DNA of 64,000 nucleotides from Nocardia pseudovaccinii NBRC 100343 (GCF_001613225.1 NZ_BDBY01000135.1:1-64000), one strand, 5' to 3'. Positions 7,952 to 17,049 are shown, numbered from the stretch's first letter. Program-made: numbers and translations. Notes: generated by a model not told the origin, from the letters alone.

Positions 7952-7970
7952 TACTGATAGCATTACAGTA
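7952..7970. promoter_or_regulatory. Island operator, perfect-arm copy B
   Basis: TACTG ATAGCATTA CAGTA, both 5-bp arms perfect with 9-bp spacing. It lies in the 89-bp gap between the LLM oxidoreductase stop and the Rieske oxygenase start, 37 bp upstream of the GTG. This marks an internal promoter for the Rieske operon inside a longer run of minus-strand genes. Confidence 0.75.
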
Positions 7971-8004
7971 ATATATATGGCATGGGTCTCGCGACCCCCT
8001 GCGG

Positions 8005-8919
8005 TCATCGTTCGCCGATGACGACCTTCCCGAACGTCCGCACGAAATTCACCGCCGCTTCGGGACTCGAACCGTCGACGTGCACCACCGCCCAACCGGC
8101 ACCGCGCTTTTCGAGATCGTCGAGGTAGGCCCGCGCCGTGCGCACCGTGCCCGCGGCGGCGAAATCCAGATGCGGGCACACCACCTGAACATCGACCGAG
8201 TCCGGGTCACGGTCGGCGGCGGCAAGCCGCCGACGCAGTGCGGTGACGGCGTCACCGAACTGGTCGGGATTCTCGATGGCCTTGGTGCGCATCGCGGCGG
8301 CCATATCCGCACCCGCGATGATCGGCATCCACCCATCGCCGTGCTGGACCACCCGCCGCAGGGCCGCCGGTCCATTGCCGCCGATCCAGATCGGCGGATG
8401 CGGTCGTTGTGCCGGGGCCTGCAGCCACAAAGGCCCCGGTGCCGCGAAATCTCGGCCCTCAACCGGCTTTTCGGGTTCGGTCCAAATCCGCCGCAGCGCG
8501 CCCAAAGCCTCGTCGAGTAGTTCGGCGCGGCGTTCGTGGCGCACGCCGACGGCGGCGAACTCCGCCCGCAGATAGCCCGCACCCACACCGGCGATCAACC
8601 GCCCACCCGAGACGATATCCAGACTGCCGAGCGCCTTCGCGGACAGATAGGGGTTGCGGAACGGAAGGACATAGAGGTTGGTCAGCAACCGAATTCGCGT
8701 GGTGACGCCCGCCATGAAACTCAGCGCGGCGATCGGGTCGAGGGTGTTGTGGCCGCCGTTGCGCCGCCATTTCAGCGACGGGGCCGGATGTTCGCTCAAT
8801 GCCACCGCCGAGAATCCGGACTCCTCGGCCGCCGTGACGACCGAGCGAATCACCTCCGGTCGCAGGAACGCATCCGAGGCGGTCGGCAGTTCGCTCGGGT
8901 ATTCGAGCACGTATTTCAT
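8005..8919 (-). CDS. LLM-class (luciferase-like) F420-dependent oxidoreductase
   Basis: 304 aa with the TIM-barrel luciferase-like monooxygenase layout: FSAVALSEHPAPS early on, TRIRLLTNLYVLPFRNP, then SGGRLIAGVGAGYLRAEF (the conserved GGRxxxGxGxG block) and PPIWIGGNGPAALRRV. In actinobacteria this branch usually uses coenzyme F420 and forms TIGR03619-type proteins. The probable role is oxidation or reduction of a cyclic intermediate. It is the last gene of the six-gene minus-strand run that begins at 14911, 36 bp after the acyl-CoA dehydrogenase gene. Confidence 0.85.
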   Translation of the reverse strand: MKYVLEYPSELPTASDAFLRPEVIRSVVTAAEESGFSAVALSEHPAPSLKWRRNGGHNTLDPIAALSFMAGVTTRIRLLTNLYVLPFRNPYLSAKALGSLDIVSGGRLIAGVGAGYLRAEFAAVGVRHERRAELLDEALGALRRIWTEPEKPVEGRDFAAPGPLWLQAPAQRPHPPIWIGGNGPAALRRVVQHGDGWMPIIAGADMAAAMRTKAIENPDQFGDAVTALRRRLAAADRDPDSVDVQVVCPHLDFAAAGTVRTARAYLDDLEKRGAGWAVVHVDGSSPEAAVNFVRTFGKVVIGER

Positions 8920-8955
8920 TGCGCCGGTGTCCTTGTCGAGTGCCGCGCTCCCCCT

Positions 8956-10152
8956 TCAGCTCGCCTTCGCCTGCACCGGCGCGGCATAGTTGGGCCGTCC
9001 GAGACCGAGCACGTGCTGCGCGATCAGATTGCGGAAGACCTCGAGGGTGCCGCCGTAGATTCCGCACAGCGGCGCCCAGCGGTAGATGTATTCGGCGCCG
9101 CCGTCATCGATGGCGCCCTCGGTGTCGATCGGCAACGCCGAGGCGGACCCGAGGATGTCCATCAGATCCGGGGCGATGTCACGCATGGCCTGTGCGATCG
9201 CGACCCGGCCGAACATATCCGGCGCCGACAGCGCGGCCTCCAGCCGGGCGATGCTGCGGCCGAGTCGATACGCGACCGACCCGTCGTCGAGCAGCCGACG
9301 ACCGTCCGGACCAGGCCGCGCGGTTATCGCCGCCACCTTGTCGGCCGACGTCGCCATCACCAAGCCCTGATGCACCAGCACCGACACGTCCTGCAGGCCG
9401 TCCGCGGCGACGTCGACCACGCCGTGCTCGACACTGAGCGGCTCCATGAGCACGCGCCAGCCGCCGTTCACCTCGCCGAGCCGATATTTGTCGTCGATCC
9501 GGACGTCGCTGTAGTAGACGATATTGGTGCGATCGCCGTCCACCGTCCGGATGCCCTGGATCTCGATGCCCGGGGTGCCCAGCGGGACCAGGAACATGGT
9601 GAGGCTCTTGTGTTTTCGCGCCTCGGGATCGGTATTGGTGATCAGGAAGACGTATTGGCAGTTGTGCGCGCCGGTGGTGAACATCTTGGCGCCGTTGATG
9701 ATCCACTGATCCCCGTCGCGGACGGCGCGGGTCTTGCACGTCGCGACATCGGAACCGCCCTCGGGCTCGGTGTAGCCCAGGCACAATCGGACCTCGCCGG
9801 TGAGCACGCGGGGCAATACCTCCTCGCGCAGCTCGGCCGATCCGAACTCTTCGACGGATTGCGCCACGATGATGGTGGTGCCCCAGGTGACCCAGGGCAC
9901 GTGCGCGCGCCGCTTCTCCAGATCCCAGATGCGCCGCTGCACACGGGTCATGCCGTCGTCGGCGCCGGTATTCATCTCGGCCGTCAGCCACCCTTCGGCG
10001 CCCATGGCGAGGTGCACGCCCGCGTCGAAGTTGTCACCGGTTTCGCGATCGCGGCGGCGCACCTCGTCGGTGACGTGGGTGTCGAGAAACGCGCGCACCC
10101 GGTCGTGGAAAGCCGCATCCTCGGCGGAGAGCTCAACGAGAGAAAAGTCCAT
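8956..10152 (-). CDS. Acyl-CoA dehydrogenase, larger subunit type
   Basis: 398 aa starting MDFSLVELSAEDAAFHDRV. FAD and substrate regions are intact: YTEPEGGSDVATCKTRAV, the DQWIINGAKMFTTGAHN segment, and a C-terminus with YIYRWAPLCGIYGGTLEVF where the flavin-contacting YGGT motif sits. It is preceded 13 bp upstream by a shorter dehydrogenase gene (10166-11203). Adjacent long and short FadE genes in actinobacteria encode alpha2beta2 enzymes such as ChsE1-ChsE2 for steroid side chains, so a heterotetramer acting on a bulky acyl-CoA is likely. A close paralogue lies at 30613. The ATG at 10152 fits the family N-terminus. Confidence 0.9.
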   Translation of the reverse strand: MDFSLVELSAEDAAFHDRVRAFLDTHVTDEVRRRDRETGDNFDAGVHLAMGAEGWLTAEMNTGADDGMTRVQRRIWDLEKRRAHVPWVTWGTTIIVAQSVEEFGSAELREEVLPRVLTGEVRLCLGYTEPEGGSDVATCKTRAVRDGDQWIINGAKMFTTGAHNCQYVFLITNTDPEARKHKSLTMFLVPLGTPGIEIQGIRTVDGDRTNIVYYSDVRIDDKYRLGEVNGGWRVLMEPLSVEHGVVDVAADGLQDVSVLVHQGLVMATSADKVAAITARPGPDGRRLLDDGSVAYRLGRSIARLEAALSAPDMFGRVAIAQAMRDIAPDLMDILGSASALPIDTEGAIDDGGAEYIYRWAPLCGIYGGTLEVFRNLIAQHVLGLGRPNYAAPVQAKAS

Positions 10153-10165
10153 CGGTAGCTCCGTC

Positions 10166-11203
10166 CTAGGCCCGAACGAACAGCTCGGCGACTCGCACGG
10201 CGCTGGCGCCCGGATCGCCCGCCGCCAGCGGCCAGCCCCGGGCACGCACCAAATAGGCCGAGGCGGCCGACTCGGTCGTCACACCCAGTCCGCCCTGGAC
10301 GTGCACGGCCATGGTGGCCGCCTTGGCGGCTTCCTCGGCCATGTACACAAAGGCCGCCGCCGCGAGTCCGGGCTGGACGTCGGGTTCGTATTCGAGGAAC
10401 CAGGCGGCCCGCCGAGCCAGGTTGCGCCCGCTCTGCACAACGATCGCGATATTGGCCAGCGGATGGGAGATGCCCTGCAGGGTCGAGATCGGAACACCCA
10501 TGGTGTAGCGGGTTTTCGCGAATTCGGCTGCGATGCGCATCGTCTCTTCGACGAGTCCGACCAGCGCGGCCGCGGTGAGCACGCGCCATTCGTCAAGGGC
10601 GAGCTCGTAGTTCGCGAGCGCCTCGGCTCCGCTGGCCAGCACGACCCGCCCATCGGCGGCCGCCGGTTCGACCCATGCCATCGGCAGACGGCCGATATTG
10701 TCGACTTTCGCCGGTCGGCTGGCGAAGCTCAGCGCGACGATATCGTCGCCGTCGCGCACGATGATCCGATCGGCGATCGCCCCCGACGGGATGAGCCGGA
10801 TTCCGGCGACGGCATCGAGGCGCGGATCCAGCGCAACCACCTGTCTGCCTCCGACCACATCGGCCGCCTCGGCACCTGATGCGCCGAGGCGCCCGAGCAG
10901 ACGAGCCGCACAGACGTGATCAATCCACGGCACCGGTGCGATGGCGCGGCCGAGTTCCTCCGCGACCAGGACGAGGTCGACCAGTGTCGCGCCGTCGCCG
11001 CCCACGGCTTCGGGCAGCGCCATGGTGGTCGCGCCGGTACCGCACAGCTGCTCCCACAGATTCTTGTCGAAACCCGTCGGTTCGGCCGCGCGCACGACCT
11101 CCAGGGGGCAGCGGCTTTTGAAGAACTTCGCATACGCGGCCTGGAGTTCCGTTTGGTCTTCCGACAGGCTGTAATCCTGCCTGCGCAATTCGTAGCGGTC
11201 CAT
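10166..11203 (-). CDS. Acyl-CoA dehydrogenase, smaller subunit type
   Basis: 345 aa from the ATG at 11203 (MDRYELRRQDYSLSEDQ). An in-frame ATG six codons earlier is unlikely because it overlaps the GAGGAGCAAGGG ribosome binding site used by this one. The domains are N-terminal helical (SEDQTELQAAYAKFFKSRCP), middle beta (LPEAVGGDGATLVDLVLVAE) and C-terminal helical (TRYTMGVPISTLQGISHPLA, and VHVQGGLGVTTE). The C-terminal part matches the FadE partner type that contributes part of a shared active site rather than a full homotetramer. It sits between the amidohydrolase 2 gene and the larger dehydrogenase gene. Confidence 0.87.
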   Translation of the reverse strand: MDRYELRRQDYSLSEDQTELQAAYAKFFKSRCPLEVVRAAEPTGFDKNLWEQLCGTGATTMALPEAVGGDGATLVDLVLVAEELGRAIAPVPWIDHVCAARLLGRLGASGAEAADVVGGRQVVALDPRLDAVAGIRLIPSGAIADRIIVRDGDDIVALSFASRPAKVDNIGRLPMAWVEPAAADGRVVLASGAEALANYELALDEWRVLTAAALVGLVEETMRIAAEFAKTRYTMGVPISTLQGISHPLANIAIVVQSGRNLARRAAWFLEYEPDVQPGLAAAAFVYMAEEAAKAATMAVHVQGGLGVTTESAASAYLVRARGWPLAAGDPGASAVRVAELFVRA

Positions 11204-11233
11204 ATTTCCCTTGCTCCTCATTCCGCGCGCGGC

Positions 11234-12073
11234 TCAGCCGGCAACCGCTCGGTCACCGAAAAAGAATTCCTGTGCATTGTTGTAGAGATAGTTGTCCAGC
11301 ACGTCTTCGGGGAGGTCGAGCGCCAGCGCTTCCGGCACCACCCGGCTCATGCGAAGCACCGGCCAATCCGAGCCGAAGATCACCTTCTGCTTTCCCCGGG
11401 TCCGCATGAAATGCACTAAACTTTCCGGCAGCCGTTTAGGCGACCAGGCCGAGGTCATGAGCCGGAGATTCTCGTATTTCATGAGCAACCGGATCGCGAT
11501 ATCCCACCACGGATCGGCGCCGTGGATCATGCACAGCCGGAGCTCCGGGAACCGGAAGCACACCCGATCCAGGTAGATGGGATTCTGCACCTCGCCCGGA
11601 ATCGGTGGTCCCGGTATTCCGGTATTCATACACAATGGCAGACCCAGCTCGGCACATTTGTAGTACAGCGGATAGTAGACCGCGTCGGACGGCGGATAAC
11701 GACCGTCGCCCCAGAAACTCGGCCCGGCCGTCGTGTAGACCACCGGAAGATCCTTGACCAGTGCATCGAGTTCACGCAGAGACCGAATCGGATGCAGGAG
11801 ATCGACCCCGTTGATGGCCAGACCGAATCGGTCCGGGCGCGCTTCGACGAATTTCAGGGCGGTCTTCGACGGTTTCGCCATCGAATACATCAGGACCGCC
11901 TTCTCGACGCCCTGCTCATCCATCTCGTCGAGCAATTCTGCGAGATCGACTTGCGCGTACAACGACGCCGGACCCTTGAAATAGTCGTCCCGGACCTTCA
12001 GCATCCAATCCGGCTGGTCGCGCTCACCGAAATGCACGTTCACCAGGCCGTCGATTACTTTGCGCACAGTCAT
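11234..12073 (-). CDS. Amidohydrolase-family (Amidohydro_2) protein 2
   Basis: 279 aa, shorter than the other two amidohydrolases of the island. It begins MTVRKVIDGLVNVHFGERDQ, where the DxH metal motif is represented by GLVNVHFG, contains CMNTGIPGPP, MIHGADPWWDIAIRL and ends near VIFGSDWPVLRMSR. The C-terminal GSDWP block is the conserved Asp region of the family. The first-strand metal ligands look degenerate (N-V-H rather than D-x-H), so metal content is uncertain. The ATG overlaps the stop of the upstream CoA ligase by 4 bp. It could be a decarboxylase or a lactone-type hydrolase. Confidence 0.82.
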   Translation of the reverse strand: MTVRKVIDGLVNVHFGERDQPDWMLKVRDDYFKGPASLYAQVDLAELLDEMDEQGVEKAVLMYSMAKPSKTALKFVEARPDRFGLAINGVDLLHPIRSLRELDALVKDLPVVYTTAGPSFWGDGRYPPSDAVYYPLYYKCAELGLPLCMNTGIPGPPIPGEVQNPIYLDRVCFRFPELRLCMIHGADPWWDIAIRLLMKYENLRLMTSAWSPKRLPESLVHFMRTRGKQKVIFGSDWPVLRMSRVVPEALALDLPEDVLDNYLYNNAQEFFFGDRAVAG

Positions 12074-13695
12074 GCCCCAATTTCCTCCGCGACGCCCGGC
12101 ACCACACGTTTCGCGGCCCAGCGGTAATCAGGCTTACCGTTGCCGAGGCGTCGGATCTCCGCTACGAAAATGAATTCCTTCGGCACCTTGAATCCGGCAA
12201 GCTCGAGTTTGCACACCTGCCGCAGCGCCGCATCGGTGATTTCCTCCCCCACCCGAAGGCACACCAGTGCGACGACCTCGTGCCCCCAGCGATGACTCGG
12301 CCGCCCCACCACCAATGCGTCGAATATCCCCGGATGCGCCCGCAGCACCTCCTCGACCTCTTCGACGAAAACCTTCTCGCCGCCGGTATTGACGACCAGC
12401 GAATCGCGGCCGAGCAACCGGAGGGTGCCGTCGGCATCGACGCTCGCCCGGTCGCCGGGGATAGCCATGCGCTGACCATCGATCTCCGGAAATGTGCGCT
12501 CGGTGGCCGCGCGGTCTTCGAAATAGCCCAAGGGAACCCGACCGATTCTGGCCGCCCACCCGATCTCGGTGTCACCGGGCGCGAGAAAACGGGTGCGGTC
12601 CGGTGACACCGCGGTCGCGCCGGGGCCTGGATCAAACGTCTCGACCTCGGCGCCGTGCCGACTACGCCCGTAGGCCATACCACCGGTCTCCGAGGCTCCA
12701 TAACCCTCGACGAGCATGACGTGCGGCAGCAGCTCGAGCAGTTGCCGTTTGTGCAGCGGGTTGGTCGCCGCTCCCCCGGTCCCGAGGACCAGCAAGGACG
12801 ACAAATCGTAAGGGCGCGTTTGCATTTCGCGTACCAACGGCCCGGCGTAGGCGTCACCGACGATCGTCATCAGCGCGGCGTTCTCACGCTGCGCGGTTTC
12901 CAGCGCGATGCGCGGATCGAAGGGATCGCGATCGTCGTACAGGACGATCGTCTGCCCGGCCAGCAGTCCCGCGAGCGCGGTCATGATGCCCGCGGCGTGC
13001 GAGAGCGGCGACACCGCGAACCAGACCTGCCCGGTCATCCGTGCGAGATCGCGTAGCGGACCGGCGGAGTCGTGGTCGGCGCCGTTCATCGATGACACAT
13101 ACAGATCGCTCTGCCGCCACAGCACACCCTTGGGCCGTCCGGTCGTGCCGCCGGTGCACAGCATGACCAGATCGTCGGGTGTCGTCGCGATGACCCGGCC
13201 CGCGTCCCCGAGGCGCACGGCATCCTCGAATGCCACCGTGCCCTCCGGTTCGGTGGCGTCGCTGCCGTCGTCGACCGATATCAGCAGTTCCACGTCGTCC
13301 GGCGCGGTCTCGGCTACCACCGGTCCGAACGACCGGTGGTAGACGATGCCGCGCGGCCGGACATACGCGAGCAGCTCCCGGATCTCGCGCGCGGTGTAGT
13401 GATAGTTGATATTCACCGGGACGACGCGCGCCTGCACACACCCGAGCAGCACATCGAGATACTGATCGTTGCGCATGAGCAGGGCAATGCGGTCCTGACC
13501 GCACTCCCACCGGTCGAGCCGGTGCCGCGGCGTGTGCTCTCCGAAACCCTGTGCCGCAACGAAATTGGCGAACCTCCGGATGCGCGGCGCCGACTCACCG
13601 AAGGTGCTGCGCCGCTCGCCGCAGACGGTCATCGTCCGGTCCGGCACCGCCGCCGCGACAGCGTCGAAGACGGCACCGACACTCCATTCGGTCAA
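12070..13695 (-). CDS. Acyl-CoA synthetase (FadD-type, ANL superfamily) 1
   Basis: An AMP-forming CoA ligase of about 541 aa. The P-loop reads CTGGTTGRPKGVLW, the adenine-binding segment GYGASETGG is present, and the C-terminal domain has LLGRDSLVVNTGGEKVF followed by FKVPKEFIF. Similarity begins around LTEWSVGAVFDAVAAAVPDR; the TTG at 13695 with GAGG six bases upstream is the most plausible start, because no in-frame ATG fits and the frame upstream is antisense to the amidohydrolase. FadD3/FadD19-like ligases activate steroid side chains or ring remnants, which fits this context. A paralogue lies at 31820. Confidence 0.85.
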   Translation of the reverse strand: MTEWSVGAVFDAVAAAVPDRTMTVCGERRSTFGESAPRIRRFANFVAAQGFGEHTPRHRLDRWECGQDRIALLMRNDQYLDVLLGCVQARVVPVNINYHYTAREIRELLAYVRPRGIVYHRSFGPVVAETAPDDVELLISVDDGSDATEPEGTVAFEDAVRLGDAGRVIATTPDDLVMLCTGGTTGRPKGVLWRQSDLYVSSMNGADHDSAGPLRDLARMTGQVWFAVSPLSHAAGIMTALAGLLAGQTIVLYDDRDPFDPRIALETAQRENAALMTIVGDAYAGPLVREMQTRPYDLSSLLVLGTGGAATNPLHKRQLLELLPHVMLVEGYGASETGGMAYGRSRHGAEVETFDPGPGATAVSPDRTRFLAPGDTEIGWAARIGRVPLGYFEDRAATERTFPEIDGQRMAIPGDRASVDADGTLRLLGRDSLVVNTGGEKVFVEEVEEVLRAHPGIFDALVVGRPSHRWGHEVVALVCLRVGEEITDAALRQVCKLELAGFKVPKEFIFVAEIRRLGNGKPDYRWAAKRVVPGVAEEIGA

Positions 13696-13708
13696 CGCGG
13701 CCTCGATC

Positions 13709-14911
13709 TCACGCGGTGGCTGCGACGGGCAGCCCCAGGAATTCCAGAGCGTTGTCGCGCATGATCTTTCGCACGTCGGTCGCGTCGAAGGCGGCCAGCT
13801 CGTCGGTGAAGGCAACCGGCTCGGCCAGCCCCTCGCCGTGCGGCCAGTCCGAGCCGAACAGAATGCGCTCGGCACCGATCTTTTCCGCGAGCGGCGGCAG
13901 ATCGTCCTCGTAGTACGGGGCGACCCACACGTGCTCGCGCAGGGTGTCGACCGGATCGTTCGGGAATGCGCGCGGCGACTGATTGGCCAGCTTCTTCATC
14001 CGCTTGGCCAGCCGGTGCACGAAGTCCGAGCCGTTCTCGATACTCGCTACCCGCAGCTTCGGATGCCGATCGAATACACCGTGGATGATCAGCGAGGCCA
14101 TGGTGTCGTGGATCGCGCGGTCGTCGACGACGATCTTGTCCAGCGCATCCCCTGGCCCGAACGGCTCGAACGTATCCTTACCGCCCCACATGGCGGCGAT
14201 CTTCAGATATCCGCTGTCGCCGAGGTGGAATGCGACGGGCACATTCGCCTCCGCCAGTCGCGCCCACACCGGATCGTGCGAGCGATCACCGAGCGAGCGC
14301 GGCTTGCCGACACCGGGCACAGGGGCGGGCCGAATGTGGACGACGCGCGCACCACGAGCCAGCACGAAGTCGACCTCGGCGACCGCGGCCGCCGGATCGG
14401 CCAGCGAGATCATCGGCGCCGACAGGATCCGGTGGTCCGGCCGGTCGAAACCCCAATCCTCGTCCAGCCACAAGTTGAAGGCGTGCAACGACGCAGCCGT
14501 CGCCTCGACATCGTCCCTGAGGGCCTCTTCCACGCCGCAGCCGAAGGTCGGGAACATGAAGATCGTTTCGATGCCCTGCTTGTCGAGCACGGTCACGCGC
14601 GCATCCCGATCCTGGTATTCGGGCCGCATTTCCAGGCTCTCGACCTGCATCAGTGTCGCCGGGTCCACGCCCTCGGGGACCTGACCGCGAAAGATCAGAT
14701 CCAGGCAGCCCGGCACGATGATCGGATTGAAGGTCGGGTTGGGAATGAACCGGTTCACCCGGTTGCCGATGATCGCCGTGTGGTACTTGCCATCCTGGAC
14801 GATCTGCACACCCCGACGCCGGAACTTCTTGTCCAGGTGCCGAGTGAACGCGTCCAGCGGCTCGTAGTAATGGTTGTCGACGTCGATCGCCTTGTAGTCG
14901 AGCGCAGTCAT
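13709..14911 (-). CDS. Amidohydrolase-family (Amidohydro_2) protein 3
   Basis: 400 aa from ATG 14911, MTALDYKAIDVDNHYYEPLDAF; the DVDNHYYE block gives the metal ligands of the first strand. An upstream in-frame ATG at 14986 is less likely because family similarity starts at the second Met. Conserved later blocks are VAFHLGDSGY, VASIENGSDFVHRL and ILFGSDWPHGEG. It heads a six-gene minus-strand run: amidohydrolase, CoA ligase, amidohydrolase, two acyl-CoA dehydrogenases and the LLM oxidoreductase. An island operator lies 192 bp upstream. It is closer to the protein at 2399 than to the one at 11234. Confidence 0.87.
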   Translation of the reverse strand: MTALDYKAIDVDNHYYEPLDAFTRHLDKKFRRRGVQIVQDGKYHTAIIGNRVNRFIPNPTFNPIIVPGCLDLIFRGQVPEGVDPATLMQVESLEMRPEYQDRDARVTVLDKQGIETIFMFPTFGCGVEEALRDDVEATAASLHAFNLWLDEDWGFDRPDHRILSAPMISLADPAAAVAEVDFVLARGARVVHIRPAPVPGVGKPRSLGDRSHDPVWARLAEANVPVAFHLGDSGYLKIAAMWGGKDTFEPFGPGDALDKIVVDDRAIHDTMASLIIHGVFDRHPKLRVASIENGSDFVHRLAKRMKKLANQSPRAFPNDPVDTLREHVWVAPYYEDDLPPLAEKIGAERILFGSDWPHGEGLAEPVAFTDELAAFDATDVRKIMRDNALEFLGLPVAATA

Positions 14912-15102
14912 CAGCGTCCTTTCAATTCGCCGGATGGTCGTTTCGACCTGTCCGGTGGCCGGCCACAACACCGGCTTCGACGACAACGGAACCCGCGGCC
15001 GTGCGGCGCGGTCCTATCTGGGCGAATAGTGCGGCGTGACAGCCCATTCCGGATGCCACCTCCTGCTACCGAACGACCTGCCACAGGTCGAATAGATGTG
15101 TC

Positions 15103-15121
15103 TACTGTATACCTATCGGTA
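15103..15121. promoter_or_regulatory. Island operator, near-perfect copy C
   Basis: TACTG TATACCTAT CGGTA, one mismatch in the right arm. It lies between the lipoprotein terminator and the six-gene run starting at 14911, 192 bp from that ATG. The stretch 14912-15102 holds no gene I can support and probably forms the leader of that transcript. Confidence 0.65.
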
Positions 15122-15169
15122 GCGCATTGCACAAGGCCTCTACCCAAGGCCGGATCCGGATATCAGCCG

Positions 15170-15216
15170 CCGAAAAAGCAAAGCGCCCGGGTGCCGGAAC
15201 ATTCGTTCCGACACCC
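15170..15216 (-). terminator. Rho-independent terminator of the lipoprotein gene
   Basis: A hairpin with 12-bp arms (15189-15200 and 15205-15216, one mismatch, loop ATTC) lies just beyond the lipoprotein stop. On the minus strand it is followed by a T-rich tract (CTTTGCTTTTTC), the classic intrinsic terminator layout. Confidence 0.7.
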
Positions 15217-15242
15217 GCGCGCTCCGGGTTCGCGACGATCGG

Positions 15243-15740
15243 TCAGCAGGCCGAGGACTGACCACCCTGGAGTGCCAGCAGGGCGCAGAATGTCGTCGCG
15301 GCGACCTTCCACTGCGCGCCATCCTTGATCGCCTGGCCGGTTTGGTCCGGCAGCACCGGATTGCCTCCCATCAGCAGGGTGTAGGTGACATCGGCATGGG
15401 TGGCGTCGACCGGCTTGACCGCAGACACCGTGACCGAGATGCCCTGCGCCTGCGGGTTGCCCGCCTGCGCCTGCAACACCGGCGCGAAGACCTGCCCCTT
15501 CTCCACGACCGCGATCCGCTGGTCCGCGGGCGCCCCGCCATTGAAGAAGGTCACATACGCATCGGTAACGGCCTTGATGGTCGCCGAATCAGCCGAAGCT
15601 GCCACAGTGGCGGCGCTGGACGATGCGGCCGACGTCGATGCCACGGCACTCGAATCGTCGGAACAACCGGTCAGAACCGCAGCCGCAATGACCGCCGGAC
15701 CACAGCACGCCACGGCCGCGCGAAGGAGTGAATCACGCAT
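15243..15740 (-). CDS. Small secreted lipoprotein, possibly MTB12-like
   Basis: 165 aa from ATG 15740; GAGG seven bases upstream supports it over the in-frame ATG at 15752. A signal peptide (AAVACCGPAVIAAAV) ends in the lipobox LTGC with C26, so the mature protein is lipid-anchored. A Ser/Ala-rich linker follows, then a compact domain with AVTDAYVTFFNGGAPADQRI and DATHADVTYTLLMGGNPVLP, ending in CALLALQGGQSSAC where two Cys may pair. The pattern resembles mycobacterial low-molecular-weight antigen MTB12-type proteins, though this is from memory. A perfect-arm operator lies 31 bp upstream, so it is tightly tied to the regulon and could help deliver the substrate at the cell surface. Confidence 0.75.
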   Translation of the reverse strand: MRDSLLRAAVACCGPAVIAAAVLTGCSDDSSAVASTSAASSSAATVAASADSATIKAVTDAYVTFFNGGAPADQRIAVVEKGQVFAPVLQAQAGNPQAQGISVTVSAVKPVDATHADVTYTLLMGGNPVLPDQTGQAIKDGAQWKVAATTFCALLALQGGQSSAC

Positions 15741-16126
15741 GGAAATCCTCATCTCGAGTGCCAACTTGTGTACTGTAATAAATACAGTATGGACGCCTGG
15801 CGGATTGCTCGAATTTTGCCCAGGTGCGCCAGCAGGCACCTGAGCTGACGCCGCCGCCAGCACGCACGGAAGTATAACTTCATTTTCGTACATGAGAATG
15901 TAATTTCCGGAGATTGTGACGACGGACCTTCGCTCCAGACGTATTGCCCGACCGGTCCGCACCGGCGCGGGGCGGGCAAACCATTTGCAGGTACACGGCC
16001 GAGTGATCCGATTTCGCGTGAGTATGCCCAGAATGGGCACTCAGGAAGGCCAACGGGCACCGGGTGCGCAGGAGCGTTACCATCACAGAGAATCCAATTA
16101 CCGGGTGAAGGCGCCCGGTCGCACGA
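15741..16126. other. Intergenic region between lipoprotein and SDR genes
   Basis: This 386-bp divergent gap holds operator D next to the lipoprotein gene. An AT-richer patch at 15870-15910 contains a small dyad, TACAT-GAGA-ATGTA (15889-15902), which may belong to the SDR promoter. No coding frame here looks real. Confidence 0.5.
15771..15789. promoter_or_regulatory. Island operator, perfect-arm copy D
   Basis: TACTG TAATAAATA CAGTA, perfect arms and almost fully palindromic including the spacer (TACTGTA and TACAGTA). It lies 31 bp upstream of the lipoprotein ATG on the minus strand, a position expected to overlap the promoter. Confidence 0.8.
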
Positions 16127-16981
16127 ATGGAGATGACCGTGGTTCGTGACGTGGTGGTAGTCATCGGCGCCGGTGGAATGGGCCGGGCGATCGCGCGGCG
16201 GCAGGCCGGTGGCAAACAGGTGCTGCTCGCGGATTTCGACGAAACCACATTGCGGACGGCCGCCGATGCCATGGTGGACGACGGTCATACGGTCATCGCC
16301 GCGAGCGTCGACGTCTCCGCGCGCGAGTCGGTCGCCGAATTGGCGAAGACGGCGGAGTCCCTTGGACCGGTCACCCAGATCGTGCACACCGCCGGGCTAT
16401 CCCCCGCACAGGCGCCGACGGCGGCGATCCTGCGGGTGGACCTCGTCGGCGTCGGCCTGGTACTGGAAGAATTCGGTCAGGTCGTCGCACCGGGCGGAGC
16501 CGGTGTGGTCATCGCGAGCATGGGCGGACATATGGGCACCCTGCCCGCGGATCTGGAGGCCGCGCTGGCCACCACGCCGACCGACGAGTTGCTGAATCTG
16601 CCCGCCCTGGCCCCGGACGTACTGACCGAGCCGGGCTTGGCCTACGCAATCGCCAAGCGGGCCAATCATTTACAGGTTCGTGTCGCGAGCGTGGCATGGG
16701 GCGAGCGCGGCGCCCGGATCAACTCCATCAGCCCCGGCATCATTTCCACCGCGATGGGGCGTCAGGAATTGTCCTCGGCGGCCACCGGCGACGGGATGCG
16801 CGCCATGATCGGCATGTCGGCGGCCGAGCGAGCAGGCACTCCGGACGATATCGCCGCCGCGGCGGCCTTCCTGCTCGGCCCGGACGCGGCCTTCGTCACC
16901 GGCACCGACCTGCTGGTAGACGGTGGCGTGGTGGCCGCATTCCTCGGGCGCGCCGCCAGCGCTGCCGCCGAAACACACTGA
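16127..16981 (+). CDS. SDR-family oxidoreductase 1
   Basis: 284 aa. The Rossmann motif is a variant, VVIGAGGMGRAIA, followed by ADFDE where the acidic residue favours NAD. The NAG motif is replaced by VHTAG, and the catalytic pair is Y173-x3-K177 in YAIAKRAN. An insertion between the Ser strand (VVIASMGGHMG) and the catalytic Tyr (about 135-170) makes it longer than typical SDRs and may form a substrate lid. The C-terminus VTGTDLLVDGGVV is standard. Similar SDRs act on hydroxyl groups of steroids or terpenoids. It is transcribed alone, with a hairpin terminator after it. Confidence 0.85.
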   Translation: MEMTVVRDVVVVIGAGGMGRAIARRQAGGKQVLLADFDETTLRTAADAMVDDGHTVIAASVDVSARESVAELAKTAESLGPVTQIVHTAGLSPAQAPTAAILRVDLVGVGLVLEEFGQVVAPGGAGVVIASMGGHMGTLPADLEAALATTPTDELLNLPALAPDVLTEPGLAYAIAKRANHLQVRVASVAWGERGARINSISPGIISTAMGRQELSSAATGDGMRAMIGMSAAERAGTPDDIAAAAAFLLGPDAAFVTGTDLLVDGGVVAAFLGRAASAAAETH

Positions 16982-17009
16982 TCCGCAATATCTTTGGCGG
17001 ACACCGAAA

Positions 17010-17033
17010 GGCGCCGCCCACATGTCCGGCGCC
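17010..17033. terminator. Bidirectional hairpin between convergent genes
   Basis: GGCGCCG and CGGCGCC form 7-bp perfect arms around a 10-nt loop, placed between the stops of the SDR gene (16981) and the carboxyltransferase gene (17050). There is no T tract, so efficiency is uncertain. Confidence 0.45.
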
Positions 17034-17049
17034 CCCGTACCGGCATCGA

